Assembly (NCBI GenBank): GCA_905250115.1
Contig: CAJNOI010000063.1
Coordinates: 239,626-303,625, forward strand
Source: Adineta steineri
Lineage: Eukaryota; Rotifera; Eurotatoria; Adinetida; Adinetidae
DNA: 64,000 bases
Reading direction: 5' to 3'
Numbering within the stretch: the stretch's first letter is position 1; each line of letters opens with the position of its first letter. Made by a program: the position numbers and the translations under genes. Below, piece by piece: positions 26,501 through 36,548 of the stretch. Below the pieces are notes generated by a model, which was not told the origin of the DNA, ran no database searches, and saw only the letters and a program-made list of their open reading frames with translations.

Positions 26501-27535
26501 GAATATAATATAATTATATATTTTAGTTACTATGATTCTAAATATTATTTTCGTCGTGCCAATTGCAATTATAACGGCAACAACAGGTTTTCCAATCGGT
26601 TCGTTCTAATAAAGAAAAATCATTATATTTTTCAGAATTAGTGATTTTCTTTCTTCCTTAAGGCGCCACTATGTTATCTTATGTTATTGGAAGCCTCGTA
26701 CTGGTTGGAAATCCCGTTAGTTTCACAATATACGAATTCTATTCAGTTGCATGTCAATCCAAAATATTGATATTTCTCATTTTACTTAAAACTGCTCATT
26801 ATATGAAGGTAAAATAATCATTTGACATTATTAGTTTTTATTGAAAAATATATAGATTCCACCTCGTATTTCATTTCCATTCTTGATCTTATGTCCAATA
26901 ATTGCTAGTATAGTGAGTTATATAACAGCAATATATCTATTCAATCATATACCAAACATATGTACAAGACAAAATCCTCAATGGAGATGTTTAGCTACTG
27001 AAACTAGTTATTCATTATCGATTATATGGGCTGTAGTTGGTAAAATCAAACGCATTTGTCACATAGTAGTTTTATGTTTTCATAATTTTTAGGGATTGTG
27101 AGATTATTTGGACCAAAATCTATGTATTCATCCTTGATGTATGGACTTATTATTGGTCCAATATTACCTATAATCAGTTGGTTTTTATGCAAAAAACTTC
27201 CACATATAAAATGGTTGGTGCTTATTAATTTTCCAATTATACTTCTAGCTGCACATGCGATTCCAACTGCACCAGCTGCTGAATATCCATCGTGGTTTTT
27301 AGTTGGTTTTATTTTTAATTATGTTATATATCGCCATGCACATGGATGGTGGAAAAAATATGCATATGTGTTTTCTGCTGCAATGAGCTGTGGTGTAGCA
27401 GTTTGTGGAATACTTATAACTTTTGCTTTACAAAACAATCATATCTCTTTTCCTCAATGGTGGGGAACAAAAGATGTTTGTCCATTGTCTGGTGCTAATT
27501 ATTCAGGAGTCATTCCTACATATCGTGATTTATGA
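23556..27535 (+). CDS. Oligopeptide transporter, OPT family (PT clade), 10 exons; likely horizontally acquired
   Basis: Exons: 23556-23654, 23704-24536, 24597-24796, 24850-24942, 25272-25371, 25422-25507, 26527-26598, 26663-26808, 26856-27039, 27093-27535. They total 2256 nt (751 aa), in frame. It is a polytopic membrane protein that should import small peptides or peptide-like metal chelates by proton symport. Family signatures are NPKPFSVKEH near residue 131 (usual NPGPFN-KEH), the block RYLVWPGAMIWPKTL, and the intact PT-clade motif KIPPR at 543-547. The latter is split across an intron between Lys and Ile. The OPT family is typical of fungi, plants and prokaryotes and not of animals, so I infer horizontal gain followed by intron gain. 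The 25508-26526 intron (1.0 kb) is unusually long here; its donor is the least certain border. Confidence 0.93.
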
Positions 27536-27900
27536 TATATATTCTATTTTTAATTTGAAAGAAAATAATAAATTTTTATTGGGAATAGGAGTCAGATCGT
27601 CTGAAATGTTTATAAGTAGGAATGGATACTGATTCTCATCTTCTTGTAAAATAACTTCTAATATTGATTTGTAGATCAAGGAAATATAACTGATTGTCTG
27701 AAAATTCTATACAAATCTTCTATGATAGTAATATCAAATTGGAGAACGGTATTTTTTTGATATTCTGACACAAATGAAAATATTATTTTGAGATGTTTGT
27801 AAAATGATATGTTGAATGTTATTTATGCCAATTAGCGACGAAGCCAGAGTTTGTCGGATGGTGGGGCGGCGCTCTAACGACCTTTTGAAAGGCTATTTTT
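27536..27900. other. Spacer between OPT gene and retroelement remnant
   Basis: About 365 bp holding the presumed OPT 3' UTR. No gene, LTR or Rieske-gene sequence is recognisable here. Confidence 0.4.
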
Positions 27901-28196
27901 GGTTAGGTTAATTTTTAGTTGAATACAGGTTCTCTCATCACACTTACAAATGAACAAATGTGGTACATGATGAATTGAACAGTTTCACTGTTCATCCAAT
28001 TCATTTGAAAGGAAAAATGATGGTTCATGTCAAATACAATCGCCAAACTATTCGTTTACGAATAGTTGTTGTTAATGGCTATGGTAGTAATATATTTGGT
28101 CATGATTGAACCGACGCTCTTTATCTTAATACATGTACATTACATAATATCGCTTCTAATGTACCAATTCTTAAAGTCAATCCTGTTACCAAGCAT

Positions 28197-29045
28197 TTGG
28201 ATGAATTATTCATTCAGTACAACGACGTCTTCAAGAATAGATTAGATTGCTGCAAAGTCAATGCTCATCTTTATATCAAGTCGAATACTACTCCAAAGTT
28301 TTGCCAATCAAGATCTTTATCATTTGCATATCGATTAGCTGTTGAAAAAGATTTGAAAAGATTAGTTAGTGAAAACATTTTAGAACCAATTAATTTTTCA
28401 AAATAAGCAGTGTCAATAGTTGTTGTATCAAAACCAAGTGATAAAATACGAATTTGCGCTGATCTTAATACTGGAGTTAACCAAGCTCTTGACATTAACC
28501 AGTATCCATTACTAAAACCAAACGCTTTATCTGTTGCTCTTAATGGAAGAAATCAATTTAAAAAGGTTGATTTCTCAGAAGCCTATCTTCAAATTGAATT
28601 AGATCAAGATTGTAAGGAGCTGTTAATTCTTAATACACACAAAGATCTTTTTCGACATAACAGGTTACCATTTGGGGTTGCATCTGCACCAAACATTTTT
28701 CAACAAATCTGGGATGAGATGTTAGTCAGTCTTGATGATACAGTTTGCTACTTAGATGATATTATTGTCACTGTACAAAATTATCAGGATCATTTACATA
28801 ATCTTAACAAAGTATTTGCAAGAATCCAAAAGTATGAGTTTCATATCAACAAAAACAAATGCATGTTTCTTCAGGATCAGATAGAATATCTTGGATTTAT
28901 CGACAACAAGCATGAAGTTCATACATCTCCATCGAAAATTAAAGCAATGAGAAATATGATAAATTCGAGAAATATTTCTCAATTACGATCATTTCTAGAT
29001 ATATTCAACCATTATGCCAAATTTATACCAGAATTGATTGATTGA
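28197..29045 (+). pseudogene. Reverse transcriptase segment of the dead LTR element
   Basis: The palm/fingers region reads with the motifs VDFSEAYLQIELD, RLPFGVASAPNIFQQ and CYLDDIIV, followed by the thumb/connection FLQDQIEYLGFI. A stop codon interrupts it in the fingers (about 28404-28406) and another ends it at 29043-29045, after FIPELID, where intact elements continue into RNase H. This is a relic of the element described at 27976-31098. Confidence 0.88.
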
Positions 29046-30815
29046 TTAACTCCGTTTTACTCATCATTAAGGAAAAATAGTTCATGGGAACGAAATTGTT
29101 CATGTCAACAAGATTTTTCTTTTATTAAACAAAATCTTACTTCCCCATTGGTATTGACTCACTATGATCCTAACTTACCATTTATTTTAGCAACTGATGC
29201 ATCAAATTAAGGTATTGCGGCTGTGATATATTGCCGTTATCCTAATGGAATAGAAAAGGCAATTGCTCATATATCCAAAACTTATACATCAACTGAAGTT
29301 AATTATGGCCAGATTGAAAAAGAAGCACTTGCTTTTATTTATGGCATTCAAAAATTCGATCCATTTCTACATCGTCGTCATTTTATACTACTTACTGATC
29401 ATAGACCATTACTGACGATTTTTGATTCTAAGAAAGGTAACCCTTCGGCGTTAGCCAGTCGATTACAAAATTGGGCTCTTCGATTAATGGGATATACTTA
29501 GGATATTGAATACCGCTCTACCAACAATTTTGACCAAGCCGCTGGGCTTTTTTGCCTCCCAGTAAATCCAAATCAACAATTTGATTTACGCGATCCTGAT
29601 GAAGTTCGTGTAGTAGTTTCAATTCAACAAGTATTACAACAGGATCTGTCGGTTCGAGCTGCATAAATTGCAGAAGCTACTCACAAAGATTTCATTCTTC
29701 AACAAGTTTATCATTATGTTCTTTCTGGTTGGCTAAGTAAACATCCTGACCATGTGCAATCTTACTACGGAATTTATAATGAACTTTCTACATTATATAG
29801 TTATCTATTGTGGTGTTCACGTACAATTATGTCATCTTCTTTTCGGAATCAATTATTTGAACATCTTCATTCTTTACATTCTGGTATGGGTAGAATGCAA
29901 GCTGCAGCACGTCGATATTGTGGTGATCTTCATTAGACAAAGATATAGAATCTTTATTCAGTCAATATCAAGGCTATACTGAAAACTCGAAACAATTAGT
30001 TAAAGCTCCACTTCAACAATGGATTGTTCCATCACATCCATGGCAATGAATTCATATCGATTTTATGGTAAGTTTATGGATCACGTCTACTTAATTGCTA
30101 TTTATGCTCATTCCAAGTGATTAGAAGCGTTAATAATGCGCGATATAACAACACTTTTCTCTCGATATCGATTATGTGAAGAAATCGTCTCTGATAATGG
30201 AACACAATTTTCTTCGAACAAATTTGCTGAGTTTTGTGTACGACATGAATGCTCTCAAGAAAGGAACTAATAATGGTGGTAATCTTTTAACTCTTTCAAA
30301 GAAATTTCTGTTTTGATATCGATCTACACCACATTCTATTTTAAATATTTGTCCAGCTGAATTACTTCTTAAACTTCAACTTTGCACCGCACTCGATTTG
30401 CTACGTCTAAATATTTTAAATAAATCTCGCCAATGGTATAAATCTAATTTTGATCAACATACAAAAGAATATCATTTCAATTAAGAAAATAAAATTCTTG
30501 TTAGAGATTTCCATAATTCACCAACTAAAGCTAAATGGATTCCGGGTGTACTTATACGTCGTCTTGGGACGGGAATATGGATTGTAAAAGTGAAAAAACA
30601 AATTTGGCAATGTCATGAAAATCAACTTCTACATCGTCAATGACCAGATAACAATGATCTTATTAATTCAGATACATCTGCGGAATTTTCTGCAGATCAT
30701 GATTTTTTAACCACATCAAATAGTGTTCCAATTACTCGACAACAACTACTTCTACGATACAGATGACAACGGAGACCCGTTCAAAGATTGATCAAAGAAA
30801 TTTAAAAGGGAGGAT

Positions 30816-31098
30816 TGTGATGTAGTGACTTTGTCATTAGGCTTTTTCATGTATGTATGTCCTTTTCCCTTCTTTACTTGACACCTTTCCTTTTCTATTA
30901 TATGATCTTTTCATTCCATGAAATATTCCAATACGTTACTATATATGTATACATATAACTAGTCGTTTTTTATGCGTGCATATCCATCTGTCCACCTTCA
31001 CTATCTTTCTTTTGTTGTTCTCTCCTGTTTTGTGTAGTTGAAATAAACTATTATTTCATTTTGCATTTTTCTTCTTGATCTTACATCAAGACGTGACA
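30816..31098 (+). repeat. 3' LTR of the gypsy-type element
   Basis: It starts TGTGATGTAGTGAC directly after the polypurine tract and ends GACGTGACA, giving the usual TG...CA borders, about 283 bp. Directly after CA begins sequence homologous to the Rieske oxygenase exon (GGTAGAAATCTAGG versus GGTGGTAATCTAGG in the intact gene), which fixes the right border of the element. Confidence 0.8.
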
Positions 31099-31300
31099 GG
31101 TAGAAATCTAGGTGTTGGTGGTAACGTTCGTGATATTAATTGCATAGAATGTCTATATCATGGTTGGATATATGATGGTGAAAATAAAATTCTTCGAAAA
31201 CTCGATACATTTAAATACGTTGATATTGAAATATATACACCATGCACATCGAATGATCAAAAATCAGCGAGTTATTTACAAAAAAATATTTATGAAGTAT
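31099..31300 (+). pseudogene. Fragment of DAF-36/Neverland-type Rieske oxygenase (second copy)
   Basis: It encodes GVGGNVRDINCIECLYHGWI and continues to about SYLQK, closely matching residues about 122-180 of the intact gene at 32503-34153. Cys and His of the second Rieske pair survive (CLYH, where the intact copy has CPFH), but the first pair lies upstream of the LTR border and is gone. Relative to the intact copy, 30 bp between two direct repeats of GATGGTGAAA have been lost, removing ten residues in frame. After about 31300 the similarity stops. It begins exactly at the LTR end, so the retroelement inserted into this copy or carried the breakpoint. Confidence 0.88.
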
Positions 31301-32502
31301 ATATACTTGATTACAATCAATTTCACATCATCTATATGGCGAATAAAATTTTTTCTAATAATTATTAGATTCAATGAATAAATCATTCATTTTATAATAA
31401 TATAAAGCTTCAACTAAAAACCACATACATTCTCTTCGTTATATTCATAATCGTAAAATAAAAAAAAAACTAACAGAAAACAAAACAATGATTAAGTAGA
31501 ATATTATCTTTTTTGCCAAATAAGAATCAAAGTTATCGAGAATTATTAATAAAAGTTCATTATTATACTAGCAACAACATCAGAAATTTGAAAGATGCAG
31601 TTTTGAATATTTTTGATAAAATCGCTTCTTTTAAATATTATATTAAAAAAGCATCATTATCAAATCATACTATTTTTTTTACAAGTATTCAAACCGAATA
31701 TGTTATATAGTCTTATTCAACTTAATAATTAATCTAAATTCATTATCTAAACACGAAAAAAATGAAGTATATAAAATCATTAAAATATTCTATTATAAAG
31801 ATTTCAACATTAAACAGACAGATTTATCATTGTTTAACCTTAGATATCATATCAAAATGTAGATTTGCTTGTCGTCGGTATGATTTATATCTAAGAACAC
31901 GAAGTATAAGTGAGAATCATGGTGTCATCATCAGTTGGTTATTTTCATTAGTGTAAAAAAAGTGGCGTGATCAATGATAAAATATGCTTTCTATTCTTTT
32001 GTTTTTCGATTATTCTCACCTTATGATAGAACACAAAAGGTAAGTCGATTCTGTATGACACGTGCATGCTGTATTGACAATAGAAAATGCCTATAATAAG
32101 TCGTTTTCAATCAAATCAAACGAACATGAATAGATATTTTTATATGATAAACATACAATTTCAAGACAAATAAGTGTTTTGATTGCAAAATAAGCGGATC
32201 CGAAAAAATACATATTTTACAGAAGTATAGTTCATAGGTTAGATTTCTTCGAAAACTTTTATACTGTAAATGCAATATTTCATTTCAATAAAAATTGTAA
32301 TATACTACAAGTTACAGCAAGCACTTTATAAATAAAGATGAAACTAATGTATATTCTTTGTATTCTTAACAGAGCATGAAGTGAAGAGAGTAATCTGACT
32401 TCAAAATCGATTTATTATTAAATAAGATAAGATAATTTGATTGAATGTCAGTATTCTTGATAGTTTAAACATTAATAACACTTTTAAATATTATATATTT
32501 AA
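31301..32502. other. Region between Rieske fragment and intact Rieske gene
   Basis: About 1.2 kb of AT-rich sequence, presumably containing the promoter of the intact gene. Open frames at 31513-31710 and 31762-31956 resemble no family I know and have composition like the flanking DNA; they are not called as genes. Confidence 0.4.
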
Positions 32503-34153
32503 ATGTTGAAGATAAATCTTTATTTAGATATTAATCTATTGGTTTTTTCAATGACTATAATTCTTGACATTCTTAGTGTGAACATATGGACTGCAGTATT
32601 TATTATTTTAACTATTTTATATTTTATTTATTATCGTAAATTTCGTATATTCATATATGATCAACCAGAAAAAGTAACAAAAGGGAAAATTCGTCGAGGC
32701 AAATGTCCACCATCGTATCCGAATGGTAAATTCATGTTCTTTTCATTGTTCAAAATGTCTTTCCTCTTCTATTAGGATGGTTTTGGTTAATAGATTCATA
32801 TAATCTTGCTCAAGGTGATGTTAAATTTATTCAAAATTGTGGACGAGATGTTGTACTTTTTCGAGGATACAATGGAAAACCTTATGTTCTCGAAGCATAT
32901 TGTGCTCATATAGGTGGTAATCTAGGTGTTGGCGGTAAAGTTCGTGATATTAATTGCATAGAATGTCCATTTCATGGTTGGATATATGATGGTGAAACTG
33001 GTACATGTGTATTTCCTGATGGTGAAAATAAAGTTCTTCGAAAACTCGATACATTTGAGTACGTTGATGTTGAAAGATGTACACCATGTACATCAGATAA
33101 TCAAACATCAACGAGTTATTTACAAAAAATAGCTGATCAGCAAGAAATAACACTTAAAACATACGAATGTCGTGAAATGAATGGATCAATTTTTGTTTGG
33201 TTTCATGCAAATGAACAATTAAGACATAAACCACTTTATGAATTATTTGATATTACAGATGAAATACAGAAAAATAATATGGAAGGTAAATTTTTTTCTA
33301 AATGTATGCATTTAATCTCCTATTGAGACAACTTATTCGATACGTACATTGTTAGAATCGAAACTCTTGAATAATTCTATCAGTCGATCGTTTGCATTTA
33401 ATTGATTTTCTTTTTACATTTTTAGTTCGTGGTGAATCTATAAATTATATTAATTGTCATATACAAGAAATACCAGAGAATGGTATAATTTATTATTATT
33501 TATTTTTTTTTTGCATTTTTTTTTGATTATATTTAGGTAGTGATGTTCGTCATTTTGATTACTTACATGAATCTGTTCTTGATTCAATTTCATTTGTTAA
33601 ATTTAAATGGAAGGTTTTAGCTGAACGAGCAATAACTCCAAATATGCGTGATTTAATGGCACATTCACACCCAAAAGCACATGCTTATAAAATGCATCTT
33701 TTCAATAAATTTTTAACAGAAGATAATCTTCAGTATATTAATATAATAGCATTAGATTGTTCATTATGTTTTTTAAACAAATATGAAATATTTCTTTTTA
33801 ATACAACAGGTTTTCAAATTGGTCCATCAATTGTTTATCTTTTTCTATGGTCTCCATATTTTAAATTAACATTTTTTCATACATTAACACCATTAGAAAA
33901 ATTTCATCAACGTGTGGTACATCGAATAATAACATCAAAATGGATGCCTTATTGGCTATCAGCGAGTATGCTTATGGGAGAAGTTAAACAGCTTTATGCA
34001 GATATGAAAATTTGGAATAATAAAATTTTTACTGAAAAACTTAATTATAATTTAAAAAGTTATGCAGATAAATGTCTTCATTCATATAGAAACTGGTATG
34101 CACAATTTTATGATGGTTGTTATGAACGCGAAGCAAAATCATTATCTTGGTAG
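32503..34153 (+). CDS. DAF-36: Rieske non-heme iron oxygenase, cholesterol 7-desaturase type (DAF-36/Neverland), 4 exons
   Basis: Exons: 32503-32725, 32776-33285, 33426-33482, 33537-34153; 1407 nt (468 aa), in frame. The start could instead be Met17 (32551). An N-terminal membrane anchor lies at about 28-45. The Rieske [2Fe-2S] ligands are Cys117/His119 (CAHIGGNLG) and Cys138/His141 (CPFHGW). The catalytic iron site is the block HIQEIPENGSDVRHFDYLHE, which spans the exon 3-4 junction and matches the EIPENG-AD-H-x4-H signature of the family. The enzyme inserts the 7,8 double bond into cholesterol, the first step toward ecdysteroid or dafachronic-acid type hormones, in the endoplasmic reticulum, and needs a ferredoxin-type reductase. 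A truncated relative lies 1.4 kb upstream. Confidence 0.93.
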
Positions 34154-34460
34154 AAAACTGCGATATTCAACATGAACTTACTTTAATATCTGCGTTATTT
34201 TTTATTATTGATCATCCTAAAGAAATTTTATTTTTTATATTCTGTTTATAAGATATTTGATAAAAAATGATTTAGAAGATATTTCAAACTAAGACATATA
34301 TGTAAAAATTATAGTAGCAATAAAGGACACCATACGATAAGGTCGTAAATCTACCATCCCCTTCAATTTCGACTTTCAATAGGTTACACAAAGAGAGAGC
34401 ACGAAATTCTACATATTTATTCTTTTCTTACTGATGAACACAGCACAATTTTTCTAGACT

Positions 34461-34540
34461 GAGGGTGGGTGTGGGTGTGAAACGTGACGGGAATCAATAG
34501 CATGCCATCCAAGCCAACACTCCCATACACACCAACACTC
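34461..34540. repeat. Telomere-like fold-back downstream of Rieske gene
   Basis: GAGGGTGGGTGTGGGTGTG on the left and CAACACTCCCATACACACC plus AACACTC on the right form complementary but imperfect arms around about 35 bp. It lies next to the second OPT upstream module. Confidence 0.6.
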
Positions 34541-34558
34541 ATAGTCAGATCCTCTTCT

Positions 34559-35239
34559 CGTATAGTTTTATCATTAACAAAAAAAGCCACGCCTCAGTAA
34601 ATTTTTAATAGTCGTAAGATATAAGTATATATATTAGTTTAAAAATAGAGTAACACTACTAATTTTTATGTTGAGAAAACCTTATCTTTAACAATATTAT
34701 TGATTTTATGTGATAAGATATGAAATCAATTTTACTATATATTTAAATTGCCAGGATATGCTTACTAATTGGAGTATATTAATGATTCGAAAAGATACCC
34801 GTTAACACGCGCATTATTTTCATTGAATAAACTTCTAATAATACATTTTCATGATATATTCCTATTTATAAATTTAAAAGTTTATTTTCTATTCAATGTA
34901 AAAGGTAAAGTAAAGAATAAACCAAAGATTACGAAACAAAAATATTAAGAAACTATTTTTTTTAATTAAGATACATTGACGAAACAGAAAAAATAATGAT
35001 TTTAATATTTACGAGAAAGATAAATAGTATTAATTAATTAACTTTAATATACAATGATACAATGACTTATCGTCGTTACTTTTGTCAAGCTTGATCTGTC
35101 CATGCTTCTTCTACAATATAGAGAGACATATCGATAAACACATGCATCCTGACTACTGTTACTTGTATTTTTCCTTACGACGATTGGTCGTGTAACGCTT
35201 GAATAGATATTCAAAAATATGTATGTTACTTTTCTTTAA
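34559..35239 (+). repeat. OPT upstream module, copy 2 (no OPT gene follows)
   Basis: Same order of conserved blocks as 22931-23519, including CAAGCTTGATCTGTCCATGC and the TTCTTCTACAATATAG that follows it. It ends at ATGTATGTTACTTTTCTTTAA, matching ATGTATGTTACCTTTCTCTAA of copy 1. The similarity breaks exactly where the piggyBac-like element begins, and no OPT coding sequence follows. Copy 2 is longer than copy 1 through insertions near 34820-34860 and 34940-35030. Confidence 0.75.
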
Positions 35240-35563
35240 CCCTTTAAGTACCATAGCTCAGCCAATGGATGAAACTTTGTTAGGACTTTATTTCTAACAT
35301 GTATATTGTATGTTGTGAATATTTTCATCGAAACTTTTTAAAAAACTTTCGAAGTCATTTTTGATCAATACCCGTACCCCCTACGGTACGCTGGCACTTA
35401 AAGGATTATTAAAATGATAAATACCGCGCGAATACAAGCACCTACATGCCCTCTATGCCACAATGACAAGTTCACTTCGATATTGTTTCGCATTCGTAAT
35501 TTATTCAGAATATGTCAAATTCTAAAAGAGTGGGGCTTATAGGCCCCGTTGGTACTTAAAGGG
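35240..35563. mobile_element. piggyBac-like non-autonomous element (MITE), 324 bp
   Basis: Perfect 13-bp terminal inverted repeats: CCCTTTAAGTACC at 35240 and GGTACTTAAAGGG ending at 35563. The left flank is TTAA, the piggyBac target, while the right flank is ATAA, one change from TTAA. A third, imperfect end (GGCACTTAAAGG) lies inside at about 35393-35404, so the element may be composite or carry a subterminal repeat. There is no transposase. A GGGGCTTATAGGCCCC imperfect palindrome sits next to the right end. Confidence 0.78.
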
Positions 35564-36548
35564 ATAATCATTGCCTCAGTAAATAGATAAAAAAGAAAAA
35601 TCATGAATTTTGTTTATAGATAAAGAACAAATATCTTTATAAAACTGTGTTTATTATTATTGTGTGAATTGCTTCTAACATAATCAATTCTACAATATAC
35701 GTTAAGCAGAAATCTATTATAAAAAATAATTCTTAGTTTCGTTCAATATTTCGAGGAGATATTCTTTTGTAAGTTATGGATGTTATATCAAATTTTCCAA
35801 CTAAACGTATCAGTATAAGGTATGGATTTAGAATCGACCATACATTCAGTCAATTTTAATTAACTTATAGAAAAAATATTAATATCGCGCAAAGATTCGC
35901 GAACTTGTTGAATGCTTCTGTGATCCTAGATGCAAATCAATACATATTTTGATAGTTATCTGTGTTGGTTGAATAATCTTCGATTCATGAATTCAAGCTC
36001 AGATTTATCAGATGACTAACCAAAATGTAGTATCACATAATTGTAAAATTTCAAATCTTCTATTTTTTATTACATTTATCGAATAATGGAATTATTTAAT
36101 TTTTGTTCGTAACCTTTCAATTACGAATTCTATTGTACGATTACAAGACCTTTGGATTTTACTTGAAGCATTTACAAAAAGAACTGCAGACATTAAATGA
36201 TACGTTACCTCTGATAGAATGCTGTTGGATCACTTTATAAATATTAAAGTTACTAACATTTATGACATTTGTCGAGTTCCGAAGTATTAATTATATATAC
36301 GAGAGCCGTCTTCATAAAAAAAAGATATAGAATGATCAAGATCTACTCGTCTACAATCATATCGAAATAGAAAATTGATTAATATTAATCTCAAATTATA
36401 ATCATTTAATTTCTCTAAATTTGTACTATTGAATTAGTTCATTTTTGTTTAAGATATAAATTTTCGAGTATATTTATATTTATGAAACAACCAGATATAC
36501 ATTCTCCTAATAATTTGTCAAGTAAACAAAACATAACTAAAGTTTATT

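Larger units (their letters stand above)
27976..31098 (+). mobile_element. Decayed Ty3/gypsy-type LTR retrotransposon, 5'-truncated
   Basis: From left to right I read the end of an aspartic protease/spacer (about 27976-28190), reverse transcriptase (28197-29045, with the catalytic YLDD box near 28750), RNase H (29140-29500, TDHRPL near 29395), and integrase remnants (29640-30500). A basic tail, a polypurine tract (AAAAGGGAGGA, 30804-30814) and a 3' LTR complete it. The reading frame is broken by several in-frame stop codons, among them those near 28404, 29042, 29208, 29499 and 29664, and by frame changes in the integrase. It therefore cannot produce its polyprotein. No 5' LTR or gag is visible, so the copy is 5'-truncated. 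Order RT-RNaseH-IN places it in Ty3/gypsy. Confidence 0.88.
34154..36548. other. Repeat-rich intergenic region
   Basis: It holds, in order, a telomere-like G-rich/C-rich fold-back (34461-34540), copy 2 of the OPT upstream module (34559-35239), a piggyBac-like MITE (35240-35563), and about 1 kb of AT-rich DNA (35570-36540) with nothing recognisable. No gene is supported. Confidence 0.6.

Noticed and set aside
27536-27975. Possible 5' LTR of the gypsy-type element
   Set aside because: No match to the 3' LTR start (TGTGATGTAGTGAC) or end could be found by eye; the element is treated as 5'-truncated.
31513-31956. Two 64-65 aa frames after the Rieske fragment
   Set aside because: They do not match the Rieske protein or any family and have intergenic-like composition.
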